From NCBI RefSeq assembly GCF_900099645.1, contig NZ_FMTL01000001.1:248001-312000 (forward strand): a stretch of 64,000 nucleotides of DNA. Direction: 5' to 3'. Of the stretch, positions 38,532 to 48,246 are shown in pieces (within the stretch, counting starts at the first letter, position 1; each line of letters starts with the position of its first letter). The position numbers and the translations under genes were made by a program. Source of the stretch: Pseudomonas peli (lineage in GTDB: Bacteria; Pseudomonadota; Gammaproteobacteria; Pseudomonadales; Pseudomonadaceae). The notes beneath the pieces are model-generated. The model ran no database searches. It saw only the letters and a program-made list of their open reading frames with translations, and was not told the DNA's origin.

Positions 38532-39029
38532 TAAGCAATGTACCTTCTAACTTCAGCAAAATAGGGGGCGGTGGGCGATACTCTCAGGCTTATGGGACGA
38601 AGTAGATGCCCAGATGCATGCGCCTCACTACTAAATCAGCCTGAAAAATTAAACACTCATTTTTCTGATGCTTTTTGGACTAAGCCCTGTTGTTTACACT
38701 AGAGCATTTGCGCTTGCGCCTCTTCTAATGTCATTCGGAGTTACTTGTACTGCCAGGCGTTATCAACTGAAAATCACGCTCGGCTTTCTTGTACAGTGCT
38801 TTGAGGCACTCACCCAACTCATACTTGGCGCCAGGTTCACCGCGAACAATCCGCACTTGTTACTGCCATTGGCGCATTCTGGTAAAAAATCCAAGCAATC
38901 TTTTTTGATCTGCATGAGCAGAGTAGCTACCTATGGTATGCACCTGAGCGCGGTTGGTACAGGGCTGCTCGCCCATTTCCACATACCATCCTTTGCGCAC
39001 AAAACGCTGTATCTACCAGCCATCTAGTG
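38532..39029. other. Intergenic region upstream of the O-antigen locus
   Basis: About 500 bases with no gene I can support. It must hold the promoter of the leftward O-antigen operon but no convincing -35/-10 pair stands out. A GGCGGTG sequence near 38567 resembles the ops element but points the wrong way. Rightward open frames here have no recognisable protein. Confidence 0.6.
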
Positions 39030-39342
39030 CTTTCAACTTCCAAGACGATAGGCAGTAGTTTGACCGACGACTCGCTGTAGATGATCAGCCATTTGAAGCC
39101 TGCGGCGACCAGGGAAGAAATACGACCTACGTGATCGATGTGCACTTGGGTGGTTACTAGCGCTTTGATGCTATCAAGAAAGAAGTCGATGGCGAGCCGC
39201 CCTGCCATCCCGCGATGGTTTCTGCGCCTTGGAATAAGCCGCAATTGACTAACAGACTACTGTCAGCATCCATAAGCAGCTGATGGCAGAAACCAGTCAC
39301 GCCTGAGACGGCACCATGATGAAGTATATGAGGGAAGTCCAT
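39030..39342 (-). pseudogene. Decayed metallo-beta-lactamase-fold (RNA-exonuclease-type) hydrolase gene
   Basis: The start of an MBL-fold hydrolase is readable in two frames. The first (39342 leftward) reads MDFPHILHHGAVSGVTGFCHQLL, then a CGLFQGAET block. A frameshift near 39200-39220 moves it into a second frame with LAIDFFLDSIKALVTTQVHIDHVGR. The HxHxDH metal motif is spoiled (Q-V-H-I-D-H, the first His replaced by Gln). Resemblance stops after LLPIVLE near 39038, so more than two thirds of the gene is missing. An intact member would be about 450-480 residues. It is probably a relic left by O-antigen locus turnover next to ihfB. Confidence 0.72.
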
Positions 39343-39548
39343 CGGCTAATCCATTAACGCAGGAAAAGTACATCCATGACTAAACGACAAATAGCCGTGC
39401 CATATGAACTGGCGAGAGCAACCAATTCAAAGCGACGACATTATGCCATGATTAAAACGTGATACCAGTCTCGGATTAGCAGAAAGCAGCGCCTTGAAAA
39501 TAGCGGGATTGAGATGCAAAAAGCCGCACTATGGCGACTTAGGCGGGG

Positions 39549-39833
39549 TTATTCATCTTCATTAACCCGATCACGCAGTTCTTTCCCAGGCTTAAAGTGC
39601 GGTACAAACTTGCCATCCAGCGTGACTGAGTCGCCCGTCTTTGGATTACGCCCAACCCGCGGCGCGCGGTAATGCAGCGAGAAACTGCCAAAACCACGGA
39701 TCTCAATCCGATCACCAGCCGACAATGCCTGCGACATTTGCTCCAGCATGGTCTTGATCGCCAACTCAACATCCTTCGACGAGAGCTGCCCCTGATGGGT
39801 AACGATGCGCTCGATCAACTCCGACTTGGTCAT
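39549..39833 (-). CDS. ihfB: Integration host factor subunit beta
   Basis: A 94-residue DNA-bending protein of the HU/IHF family: [10 protein letters not shown] start, [17 protein letters not shown], the beta-arm motif [12 protein letters not shown] with the intercalating Pro. It forms IHF with IhfA. It follows rpsA at about 150 bases, beyond a terminator, and marks one edge of the O-antigen locus as in P. aeruginosa (himD). Confidence 0.97.
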   Translation of the reverse strand: MTKSELIERIVTHQGQLSSKDVELAIKTMLEQMSQALSAGDRIEIRGFGSFSLHYRAPRVGRNPKTGDSVTLDGKFVPHFKPGKELRDRVNEDE

Positions 39834-39942
39834 GGTTTTCCCTTCTTTTTCAAGCGGCTAGATCACTAGATAAAAAGGTTTTAGCACGCCTCGCCTGATT
39901 TGAACAGCCTATAAAACAACACCTTAGCGATTTTCAGGTACA

Positions 39943-39970
39943 AAAAAGGGCGACCGAAGTCGCCCTTTTT
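39943..39970 (-). terminator. Rho-independent terminator after rpsA
   Basis: AAAAAGGGCGAC and GTCGCCCTTTTT make a 12-bp stem with a CGAA loop and a T run, 16 bases after the rpsA stop codon. It could act in both directions. Confidence 0.9.
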
Positions 39971-39985
39971 CTGGATTACCTAAAC

Positions 39986-41677
39986 TTAGTTCTGGTTTTC
40001 CATTTGCGCACGGATCAGATCACCAATGGTAGTCGGACCAGCAGAAGCAACTTCGTCCTGCTTAGTGCGCATTTCTTTGATGGCTTCTTTTTCGTCTTCA
40101 ACGTCTTTCGACTTAACCGACAAGCTGATTACGCGGCTCTTACGGTCTACGCTGATGATCTTGGCTTCAACTTCTTCGCCTTCTTTAAGGACGTTGCGCG
40201 CATCTTCAACGCGGTCACGGCTGATTTCGGAGGCTTTCAGTGTGGCTTCGATACCATCAGCCAGAGTGATGATTGCACCCTTGGCGTCAACTTCTTTCAC
40301 AGTACCGCGAACGATAGTGCCTTTGTCGTTGACTGCAACGTAGTCGGAGAACGGATCTTCTTCCAGTTGCTTGATGCCGAGGGAAATACGCTCACGCTCC
40401 GGATCAACGGAGAGGATAACGGTTTCCAGCTCGTCGCCTTTCTTGAAGCGGCGCACAGCTTCTTCGCCTACTTCATTCCAGGAGATGTCGGACAGGTGAA
40501 CGAGGCCGTCGATGCCGCCATCCAGACCAATGAAGATACCGAAATCGGTAATCGACTTGATGGTGCCGGAGATTTTGTCGCCCTTGTTGAACTGACCGGA
40601 GAAATCTTCCCACGGGTTAGTTTTGCACTGCTTGATGCCCAGGGAGATACGACGACGCTCTTCGTCGATATCCAGAACCATAACTTCCACTTCGTCGCCG
40701 ACGTTAACGACTTTCGAAGGATGGATGTTTTTGTTGGTCCAATCCATTTCGGATACGTGCACCAGGCCTTCCACGCCTTCTTCCAGCTCTGCGAAGCAGC
40801 CGTAGTCGGTCAGGTTGGTTACGCGCGCAGTAACACGGGTGTCCTGCGGGTAACGCGCCTTGATGGCAACCCATGGATCTTCGCCCAGCTGCTTGAGGCC
40901 GAGGGAAACACGGTTGCGCTCGCGATCGTACTTGAGGATCTTGACGTCGATTTCATCGCCAACGTTGACGATTTCCGACGGATGCTTGATGCGCTTCCAA
41001 GCCATGTCGGTGATGTGCAGCAAGCCGTCGACGCCACCCAGATCCACGAACGCGCCGTAGTCGGTGAGGTTCTTGACGATACCTTTGACTTGCTGACCTT
41101 CCTGCAGGGATTCCAGCAGAGCTTCGCGCTCAGCGCTGTTCTCGGCTTCCAGCACGCTGCGGCGGGAAACGACAACGTTGTTGCGCTTCTGGTCCAACTT
41201 GATGACTTTGAATTCGAGCTCTTTGCCTTCCAGGTGGGTGGTATCACGCACCGGACGGACATCGACCAAGGAACCTGGGAGGAACGCACGGATGCCGTTA
41301 ACGTCGACAGTGAAGCCGCCCTTAACCTTACCGTTGATAACGCCCGTAACCACTTCCTCAGCGGCGAAAGCTGCTTCCAGAACGATCCAGCACTCGGCAC
41401 GTTTAGCTTTTTCGCGGGACAGCTTGGTTTCACCAAAGCCATCTTCAACCGCGTCCAGGGCAACGTGAACTTCGTCACCAACCTTGATGGTCAGCTCGCC
41501 AGCGTCGTTGTGGAACTGTTCCAGCGGAATGAGGCCTTCAGACTTCAGACCAGCGTGAACGGTTACCCAACCAGCTTGGTAATCGATGTCGACGATGATA
41601 GCGGTGATGATCGAGCCAGCCTGAAGATTCAGGGTTTTTAGGCTTTCTTCAAACAGTTCAGCAAAGCTTTCGCTCAT
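39986..41677 (-). CDS. rpsA: 30S ribosomal protein S1
   Basis: A 563-residue S1 protein with six S1 RNA-binding repeats, the first two (about 20-86 and 104-170) for ribosome binding and the last four for mRNA. The ATG at 41677 is chosen: it gives the usual start [13 protein letters not shown] and is preceded by AGGAATTAAA. The longer frame to 41746 runs through a leader hairpin. It is followed by a terminator and ihfB, and preceded by cmk. Confidence 0.97.
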   Translation of the reverse strand: MSESFAELFEESLKTLNLQAGSIITAIIVDIDYQAGWVTVHAGLKSEGLIPLEQFHNDAGELTIKVGDEVHVALDAVEDGFGETKLSREKAKRAECWIVLEAAFAAEEVVTGVINGKVKGGFTVDVNGIRAFLPGSLVDVRPVRDTTHLEGKELEFKVIKLDQKRNNVVVSRRSVLEAENSAEREALLESLQEGQQVKGIVKNLTDYGAFVDLGGVDGLLHITDMAWKRIKHPSEIVNVGDEIDVKILKYDRERNRVSLGLKQLGEDPWVAIKARYPQDTRVTARVTNLTDYGCFAELEEGVEGLVHVSEMDWTNKNIHPSKVVNVGDEVEVMVLDIDEERRRISLGIKQCKTNPWEDFSGQFNKGDKISGTIKSITDFGIFIGLDGGIDGLVHLSDISWNEVGEEAVRRFKKGDELETVILSVDPERERISLGIKQLEEDPFSDYVAVNDKGTIVRGTVKEVDAKGAIITLADGIEATLKASEISRDRVEDARNVLKEGEEVEAKIISVDRKSRVISLSVKSKDVEDEKEAIKEMRTKQDEVASAGPTTIGDLIRAQMENQN

Positions 41678-41716
41678 TTTAATTCCTGTTGATTCAGGGC
41701 AGGGAATCCGCCCAAA

Positions 41717-41736
41717 CCACATTCCAGACAATGTGG
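41717..41736 (-). promoter_or_regulatory. Hairpin in the rpsA leader
   Basis: CCACATT and AATGTGG form a perfect 7-bp stem, 40 bases before the rpsA start. In gammaproteobacteria S1 represses its own mRNA through a structured leader; this hairpin could be part of that operator. Autoregulation here is inferred. Confidence 0.35.
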
Positions 41737-41828
41737 GTACGTTCATTTAAAAAGAGGCAAACGGAACTAGGACTGGGTTCCCGTGTGCCTCCTTGCGAGC
41801 CGGTCAGCTTAAGCAGCTGTGGCTCTTA

Positions 41829-42515
41829 TCATCCGGCGAGATCGCGATTGGCGACCTCACTCAGAATTCGTTCAAGCACTTGTTCAATCGAGAGTTCAGT
41901 GGAATCCAGCTGGATCGCATCGGCTGCCGGCTTGAGCGGAGCCACTGCACGCTGGGTATCGCGCTCATCGCGCGCCTGAATCTCATCAAGAAGACTCGCG
42001 AGATTAACATCATCGCCTTTGGCCTTCAACTGCAAGTAGCGGCGGCGGGCACGCTCCTCGGCGCTGGCGGTGAGGAAAATCTTCAGCGGCGCATCGGGAA
42101 ACACCACAGTCCCCATATCACGACCATCGGCGACCAGACCCGGCATTTCCTGAAATGCCTGCTGACGCTGCAGCAGAGCCTCGCGCACGGCGGACAGCGA
42201 GGCCACCTGCGAAGCACCGGCACCGACCTGCTCGTTACGGATCAGGTCAGTGACCTCTTCGCCCTCAAGAATGATGCGCTGACCATGGCCATCGCCCGCA
42301 GCAATAAATTGCACATCCAGATGAGCGGCGAGCAGCTTCATCGCCTCTTCGTTGGTCAGATCAACGCCGTGATTGCCCGCAGCAAAGGCCAGCAGGCGAT
42401 ACAACGCACCCGAATCCAGCAGATTCCAGCCCAGCTGTTTGGCCAGCAGGCCGGCAATGGTGCCCTTGCCCGAGCCGCTCGGCCCGTCGATGGTGATAAC
42501 CGGTGCAACGATCAT
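41829..42515 (-). CDS. cmk: Cytidylate kinase
   Basis: A 228-residue (d)CMP kinase with Walker [10 protein letters not shown] at 11-19 and the CMP-binding [14 protein letters not shown] region. The ATG at 42515 is chosen over the longer frame because it starts the conserved protein ([18 protein letters not shown]) and has GAGGAGGG before it. It overlaps the tyrA-aroA stop codon by four bases (ATGA). Confidence 0.96.
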   Translation of the reverse strand: MIVAPVITIDGPSGSGKGTIAGLLAKQLGWNLLDSGALYRLLAFAAGNHGVDLTNEEAMKLLAAHLDVQFIAAGDGHGQRIILEGEEVTDLIRNEQVGAGASQVASLSAVREALLQRQQAFQEMPGLVADGRDMGTVVFPDAPLKIFLTASAEERARRRYLQLKAKGDDVNLASLLDEIQARDERDTQRAVAPLKPAADAIQLDSTELSIEQVLERILSEVANRDLAG

Positions 42516-44767
42516 GCTTTGCCCTCCTCGGCCACACGAATGCCAACCTGAGCCGACAGCGCGAGGAAGTTGGGGAACGAAGTGGCTACATTGGCGCAAT
42601 CATGGATGCGGATCGGCGCAGTGGCGCGCAACGACGCCACGCTGAACGACATGGCGATGCGGTGATCGCCGTGCGCCCAGACTTCGCCACCACCGATGCT
42701 GCCGCCCTCAATGATAATGCCATCTGGCGTTGGCTCGGCCTTGACGCCCAGAGCAATCAAACCATCAGCCATCACCTGAATACGGTCGGATTCCTTGACC
42801 CGCAGCTCTTCGGCACCGCGCAACACGGTACGGCCTTCAGCCACCGACGCAGCAACAAACAGTACCGGGAACTCATCAATAGCTAGGGGCACCAGGTCTT
42901 CGGGGATATCAATGCCTTTGAGCTTGGCGCTGCGCACGCGAATATCAGCCACGGTCTCGCCGCCGACTTCACGCTGGTTTTCCAGGGTGATGTCGCCACC
43001 CATCAGCTTGAGGATATCGATGACACCAGTACGGGTCGGGTTGATGCCTACGTGCTCAAGCACCAGCTCGGAGTCTTCGGCAATGCTGCCGGCCACCAGG
43101 AAGAATGCTGCCGAGGAGATATCCGCAGGCACTTCGATATGAGTCGCGGTCAGCTTATGGCCTGATTCAACGCTGGCGGTGCTGCCATCCACAGTTACTG
43201 GGTAGCCGAAGCCACGCAGCATGCGCTCAGTGTGGTCGCGGGTCGGCGCAGGCTCGGTCACTGAGGTGGTTCCGGCGGCGTAAAGCCCAGCAAGAAGCAG
43301 GCAGGATTTAACCTGAGCACTGGCCATGGGCATTTCGTAATCCATACCGGTCAGACGCTGGCCGCCTTTGATCATCAGTGGCGGGCGACCTTCCGGGCCG
43401 GTTTCGATCACTGCGCCCATTTCGCGCAGCGGCTTGGCAACACGGCTCATAGGCCGCTTGGACAGCGAGGCATCACCGGTGAGCGTGGTGTCGAACGGTT
43501 GCGCTGCCAACAAACCCGAGAGCAAGCGCATCGAGGTGCCAGAGTTGCCCATGTACAGCGGACCGGCCGGCGCCTTCAGACCATTCAGACCCACCCCGTG
43601 AATGGTCACGCGACCATGATGCGGGCCTTCGATGACCACCCCCATATCGCGGAACGCTTGTAGCGTTGCTAGCGCGTCTTCACCTTCCAGAAAACCCTCG
43701 ACATGCGTGGTGCCTTCAGCCAGCGAGCCAAGCATGATCGAACGGTGAGAGATGGACTTGTCGCCCGGAACGCGAATACGCCCGGAGAGTTTGCCGCCAG
43801 GGCTAGCCAGAAAAACCAGATCGTTAGAGTGCATAGCGTCCACATAGGCCCTACGGGCCAAAATTTTGCCGAAATGCTCACGGGCCACGCGGGCGCGGGT
43901 GAATACGCCCAGCAATTGATGCCCATCCCCAGCGTCGACCGCGTCGCGCAAGGCGTCGAGGTCGTCGCGAAATACGTCCAGCGTGCGCAGCACCGCCTCG
44001 CGATTGGCGAGGAAGATGTCATGCCACATGACCGGATCACTGCCGGCGATCCGCGTGAAGTCGCGAAAACCGCCGGCGGCGTAACGAAAGATCTCCAGGT
44101 TCTCACTGCGCTTGGCCAGCGAGTCAACCAGAGTAAAGGCCAGCAAGTGCGGCAGGTGACTGGTCGCAGCCAGCACCTGATCGTGATGCTCCACCTCCAT
44201 ATGTTCAACATCCGCGCCCAGCTCGCGCCACAGCGCATCGACCAGCACCAGGGCCGACTCATCACTCTGCTCGCAAGGCGTGAGGATGACCTTATGGCGG
44301 CGGAACAGCTGCGCATTGGATGCTTCCACCCCGCTCTGCTCGGAGCCGGCAATTGGGTGGCCCGGCACAAACCGCACCGATTTACCAGTAAAGGCCAGGC
44401 GCGCAGCACGCACCACATTGCCTTTGGCGCTGCCCACATCGGTGAGCACCGTCGTACCCAGGTCAAGCTTGGCCAGCTCTGTGAGCAGCTTTTCCATGGC
44501 CAGGATAGGCACCGCCAGCTGGATAATATCGGCACCCTGACAGGCGGCAGCCAGATCAACCTCGCAGCGATCAACCACGCCCAGCTCCACTGCCAACCGG
44601 CGCGACTCGGGATCGAGATCGACACCTATCACTTCGCGGCACAGGCCGCGCTCACGCAAACCCTTGGCAAAAGAGCCGCCAATCAGGCCCAGGCCGATAA
44701 CCACCAGGCGGCCGAGCTTAGGGGCGGCAGGTTGCACCTGAGTGACAGCAGATTTGGCTTCACTCAC
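42512..44767 (-). CDS. Bifunctional cyclohexadienyl/prephenate dehydrogenase - EPSP synthase
   Basis: A 751-residue fusion characteristic of pseudomonads. Residues about 20-300 are a TyrA-type dehydrogenase ([16 protein letters not shown] nucleotide loop, then [10 protein letters not shown]). Residues about 315-745 are AroA ([40 protein letters not shown]). It makes 5-enolpyruvylshikimate 3-phosphate and, in the tyrosine branch, hydroxyphenylpyruvate or tyrosine. It overlaps hisC by four bases and cmk by four. Confidence 0.96.
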   Translation of the reverse strand: MSEAKSAVTQVQPAAPKLGRLVVIGLGLIGGSFAKGLRERGLCREVIGVDLDPESRRLAVELGVVDRCEVDLAAACQGADIIQLAVPILAMEKLLTELAKLDLGTTVLTDVGSAKGNVVRAARLAFTGKSVRFVPGHPIAGSEQSGVEASNAQLFRRHKVILTPCEQSDESALVLVDALWRELGADVEHMEVEHHDQVLAATSHLPHLLAFTLVDSLAKRSENLEIFRYAAGGFRDFTRIAGSDPVMWHDIFLANREAVLRTLDVFRDDLDALRDAVDAGDGHQLLGVFTRARVAREHFGKILARRAYVDAMHSNDLVFLASPGGKLSGRIRVPGDKSISHRSIMLGSLAEGTTHVEGFLEGEDALATLQAFRDMGVVIEGPHHGRVTIHGVGLNGLKAPAGPLYMGNSGTSMRLLSGLLAAQPFDTTLTGDASLSKRPMSRVAKPLREMGAVIETGPEGRPPLMIKGGQRLTGMDYEMPMASAQVKSCLLLAGLYAAGTTSVTEPAPTRDHTERMLRGFGYPVTVDGSTASVESGHKLTATHIEVPADISSAAFFLVAGSIAEDSELVLEHVGINPTRTGVIDILKLMGGDITLENQREVGGETVADIRVRSAKLKGIDIPEDLVPLAIDEFPVLFVAASVAEGRTVLRGAEELRVKESDRIQVMADGLIALGVKAEPTPDGIIIEGGSIGGGEVWAHGDHRIAMSFSVASLRATAPIRIHDCANVATSFPNFLALSAQVGIRVAEEGKA

Positions 44768-45870
44768 GCGTTCAGCACCTTGGCCAGGGCGTCAAGGAAG
44801 CGCGCGTTTTCAGCAGTTAGACCAATCGACACCCGCAGGAAGTTCGGCATGCCATAACCGGCCACTGGGCGCACGATCACCCCGGCGCGCAGCAGCGCCT
44901 GGTTGATTGCCGCGGTATCACGGCCAAAGTCCACAGCAATAAAGTTGCCTTTCGACGGGATCCAGCTCAGACCCAACTCGCGCAGGCCGGCCTCCAGCTG
45001 CGCCATGCCGGCGTCATTGAGCTGACGGCTTTGCGCCAGGTAATCGGCATCATCCAGCGCCGCACAGGCCGCGGCCAGGGCGAGGCTGTTGACGTTGAAC
45101 GGCTGGCGTACACGGTTAAGCACATCGGCGATCTGCGCCGAGCTGAGCGCATAACCAACGCGCAGCGCCGCCAGGCCATAGGCCTTGGAGAAGGTGCGCG
45201 AGACCAGCAGATTGTCATAGCGCGCCAGGTACTTGAGACCGTCCGGCAGCTCATCACCTTCGGCGAACTCGATATAAGCCTCATCCAGTACCACCAGCAC
45301 ATTGCTAGGTACGCGCGCGAGAAAGCGCTCCAGCGCATCGGGGCCGAACCAGGTACCAGTCGGGTTGTTCGGGTTGGCGATAAACACCACGCGGGTGTTG
45401 GCGTCGATGGCCGCCAGCATGGCTTCCAGGTCGTGGCCGTAATCCTGCGCCGGCACCACTTTGCCCTGAGCACCTACGGCCTGGGTCGAAATGGGGTAAA
45501 CGGCAAAGGCATACTGACTGAACACCGCATTAAGGCCGGGGGCCAGATAGGCCCGGGCGACCAGATCGAGAATGTCGTTGGAGCCGTTGCCCAGGGTGAC
45601 CTGATTGATCTGCACACCGCAACGCACAGCCAGGCGACTTTTCAGCTCGAAGCCATTGCCATCGGGGTAACGGGTCAGCTCCGCCAGTTCGCCGCGAATC
45701 GCTTCCAGCGCCTTGGGGCTTGGACCCAGCGGATTCTCATTGCTGGCCAGCTTGACGATGCTGGCCGGGTCCAGATCCAGCTCACGGGCCAGCTCATCCA
45801 CCGGCTTGCCCGGCACATAGGGCGACAGCTGCTGTACGCCTGGCTGGGCCAGGGCGAGGAAATCGGTCAT
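44764..45870 (-). CDS. hisC: Histidinol-phosphate/aromatic aminotransferase (HisC-type)
   Basis: A 368-residue PLP aminotransferase of the HisC family with the PLP lysine at K229 (SKAYGLAALRVGY) and NPNNPTG. Situated between pheA and tyrA-aroA it is the second HisC of pseudomonads and probably acts on aromatic keto-acids or on histidinol phosphate; the two cannot be separated by sequence. Its stop overlaps the next start (ATGA). Confidence 0.93.
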   Translation of the reverse strand: MTDFLALAQPGVQQLSPYVPGKPVDELARELDLDPASIVKLASNENPLGPSPKALEAIRGELAELTRYPDGNGFELKSRLAVRCGVQINQVTLGNGSNDILDLVARAYLAPGLNAVFSQYAFAVYPISTQAVGAQGKVVPAQDYGHDLEAMLAAIDANTRVVFIANPNNPTGTWFGPDALERFLARVPSNVLVVLDEAYIEFAEGDELPDGLKYLARYDNLLVSRTFSKAYGLAALRVGYALSSAQIADVLNRVRQPFNVNSLALAAACAALDDADYLAQSRQLNDAGMAQLEAGLRELGLSWIPSKGNFIAVDFGRDTAAINQALLRAGVIVRPVAGYGMPNFLRVSIGLTAENARFLDALAKVLNA

Positions 45871-45961
45871 AGCAAAGCCTCACGCTTAAAGCCGCAAGCC
45901 CCAAGTACAGCCCGGCGTCGATGCGCGTAAAGCTTGAGACCTGAGGCGTGCCGCAGCAGTT
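45871..45961. repeat. Short intergenic region with imperfect inverted repeat
   Basis: The 91 bases between pheA and hisC hold partly complementary arms rich in AAGC and GCCTCA/TGAGGC, resembling the small palindromic units common between Pseudomonas genes. The match is imperfect, so this is a weak call. Confidence 0.3.
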
Positions 45962-47068
45962 TTAAAGTACCGCTTTCGGGTAGGAACCCAGCACCTTGAG
46001 CGCCACGGCTTCCTGATTGATCTTTTCCAGCACGTCCTTGATCAGAGGATCGCGGTGGTGACCAACGAAGTCGATAAAGAACACGTAGGTCCACTTGCCG
46101 CTGCGCGACGGGCGGGTTTCGATGCGGGTCAGGTCGATGCCGTTGTTGTGGAACGGCACCAGCAGCTCATGCAGTGCGCCCGGCTTGTTACGCATGGAGA
46201 CGATGACCGAAGTCTTGTCGTCGCCGGTCGGCGGTACTTCCTGGCTGCCGATGATCAGGAAGCGCGTGGAGTTGTCCGGACGGTCTTCGATCTTCTCCGC
46301 CAGCTTGGTCAGGCCGTAGAGACTGGCCGCCATATCGCCGGCAATCGCCGCACTGTTCCACTCGCTTTTCACCCGTTTGGCTGCATCGGCATTGCTCGAC
46401 ACCGCCACGCGCTCGACGTTGGGGTAATGCGCATCCAGCCACTTGCGGCACTGTGCCAGGGACTGCGCATGGGAATAGATGCGGGTGATCTTGTCGGTTT
46501 TGGTGGTTTCACCGACCAGCAGGTGGTGGTGAATGCGCAGCTCGACTTCGCCACAGATGACCATGTCATGCTCGAGGAAGCTGTCGAGCGTGTGGTTGAT
46601 CGCGCCTTCGGTGGAGTTCTCCACCGGCACCACACCGAAGTTCACCGCACCGGCGGCCACTTCGCGGAATACTTCATCGATAGCCGCCATCGGCACGCTG
46701 ATCACTGCGTGACCGAAATGCTTCATCGCCGCAGCCTGGGAGAAAGTACCCTCTGGACCGAGGTAAGCCACCTTGAGCGGGTTTTCCAGGGCCAGACAGG
46801 AGGACATGATTTCGCGAAACAGCCGCGCCATTTCCTCGTTGCCCAGTGGCCCCTGGTTGCGCTCCATGATGCGTTTGAGCACCTGGGCTTCGCGCTCCGG
46901 GCGATAGAACACCGGCTTCTCGCCTTCCGGCAGCGCCTTCATCTTCACCCGCGCGACTTCTTCGGCGCAGCTGGCGCGATCGCTGATCAGCGCGAGAATC
47001 TTCTCGTCGAGGTTGTCGATGCGCAGGCGCAGAGCCTGCAGTTCCTGCTCGGAAATTGGATCGGTCAT
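45962..47068 (-). CDS. pheA: Chorismate mutase/prephenate dehydratase
   Basis: A 368-residue three-part enzyme: AroQ chorismate mutase (about 1-95), prephenate dehydratase (about 95-285, with STRF at the substrate site) and a C-terminal ACT domain (about 290-365, KPGALHELL) that binds phenylalanine. It starts phenylalanine synthesis and is feedback controlled. It shares one base with serC (TGATG). Confidence 0.96.
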   Translation of the reverse strand: MTDPISEQELQALRLRIDNLDEKILALISDRASCAEEVARVKMKALPEGEKPVFYRPEREAQVLKRIMERNQGPLGNEEMARLFREIMSSCLALENPLKVAYLGPEGTFSQAAAMKHFGHAVISVPMAAIDEVFREVAAGAVNFGVVPVENSTEGAINHTLDSFLEHDMVICGEVELRIHHHLLVGETTKTDKITRIYSHAQSLAQCRKWLDAHYPNVERVAVSSNADAAKRVKSEWNSAAIAGDMAASLYGLTKLAEKIEDRPDNSTRFLIIGSQEVPPTGDDKTSVIVSMRNKPGALHELLVPFHNNGIDLTRIETRPSRSGKWTYVFFIDFVGHHRDPLIKDVLEKINQEAVALKVLGSYPKAVL

Positions 47069-48159
47069 CAGCCGTGCTCCTTCTCGAACTCGGCCATATA
47101 GGCCACCAATGCCTCAACGGCATCCAGACCCACGGCGTTATAGATCGAGGCACGCATGCCGCCGACCGAACGGTGGCCTTTCAGGTTGAGCAGGCCGCGC
47201 GCATCGGCACCGGCGAGGAACGGCTTATCCAGCTTCTCGTCGGCCAGGCGGAACGGCACGTTCATCCAGGAGCGGGCGTTATGGGCAATCGGGTTGCTGT
47301 AGAAATCGCTGGTATCGATGGCCTTGTACAGCAGGTCTTTCTTGGCGCGGTTGATCCGCTCCATGGCAGCCACCCCGCCCTGCTCTTTCAGCCACTCGAA
47401 CACCAGGCCGGACAGGTACCAGGAGAAGGTCGCCGGGGTGTTGTACATCGAGCCGTTATCGGCAGCGATCTTGTAGTTGAGCATGGTCGGGCAGACGCTG
47501 CGGGCACGGCCGAGCAGGTCTTCACGGACGATGGTCACCACCAGGCCGCTGGGGCCGATGTTCTTCTGCGCGCCGGCGTAGATCAGGCCGAACTTCGACA
47601 CATCGATCGGGCGCGAGAGGATGTCGGAAGACATATCCGCCACCAGCGGCACATCACCGACTTCGGGAATCCAGTCGAACTGCAGACCACCGATGGTTTC
47701 ATTGCTGGCGTAGTGCAGGTAGGCGGCGTCTTTCGACAGCTGCCACTCGTTCTGCCCAGGAATGGCGAAGTAGTCATAGGCCTTGGCGCTGGCGGCGACA
47801 TTGATGTTGCCGTAGCGGCTAGCTTCTTCGATGCTTTTCTTCGACCAGATGCCGGTGTCGATGTAATCCGCCACACCCTCTTCGGGCAGCAGGTTGAGCG
47901 GAATCTCAGCGAACTGCTGGCTGGCACCACCCTGCAGGAACAGCACCTTGTAGTCGGACGGGATCTCCATCAGGTCGCGCAAATCCTGCTCGGCCTTTTC
48001 CGCGATGGCGGTGTATTCGTCGCTGCGGTGACTCATCTCCATCACCGACAGGCCTTTACCCTGCCAATCGAGGAGCTCCGCCTGGGCGCGTTGCAGAACA
48101 GCTTCAGGAAGCGCGGCCGGGCCGGCGCAGAAGTTAAAGGCTCGCTTGCTCACATCCAC
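47068..48159 (-). CDS. serC: Phosphoserine aminotransferase
   Basis: A 363-residue PLP enzyme with the lysine K199 in AGAQKNIGPSG. It makes 3-phosphoserine for serine, and the homologous step in pyridoxine synthesis. It is coupled to pheA. It lies 87 bases after gyrA. Confidence 0.96.
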   Translation of the reverse strand: MDVSKRAFNFCAGPAALPEAVLQRAQAELLDWQGKGLSVMEMSHRSDEYTAIAEKAEQDLRDLMEIPSDYKVLFLQGGASQQFAEIPLNLLPEEGVADYIDTGIWSKKSIEEASRYGNINVAASAKAYDYFAIPGQNEWQLSKDAAYLHYASNETIGGLQFDWIPEVGDVPLVADMSSDILSRPIDVSKFGLIYAGAQKNIGPSGLVVTIVREDLLGRARSVCPTMLNYKIAADNGSMYNTPATFSWYLSGLVFEWLKEQGGVAAMERINRAKKDLLYKAIDTSDFYSNPIAHNARSWMNVPFRLADEKLDKPFLAGADARGLLNLKGHRSVGGMRASIYNAVGLDAVEALVAYMAEFEKEHG

Positions 48160-48246
48160 TCTCGCTCAAAATAGTGGGCGGGCTGGTGCGTGCCAGCAGC
48201 CGCCAAATCCTACGCTGTCAGAAGCGAGCGCACTCGCCCCGACAGA

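Noticed and set aside
38567-38573. GGCGGTG, similar to the ops/JUMPstart core of O-antigen operons
   Set aside because: It is in the opposite orientation to the operon and one core base differs.
38668-39027. 119-codon rightward frame between the O-antigen locus and ihfB
   Set aside because: No recognisable motif, no convincing ribosome-binding site, and it runs against the pseudogene; treated as intergenic.
39376-39462. 28-codon frame starting MTKRQIAVPYELARAT
   Set aside because: Too short, no ribosome-binding site, and no family I can recognise.
40004-41641. 545-residue open frame antisense to rpsA
   Set aside because: Opposite a conserved ribosomal protein with six repeats; the repeated Phe/Asp/Val pattern is the mirror of the S1 repeats, not a gene.
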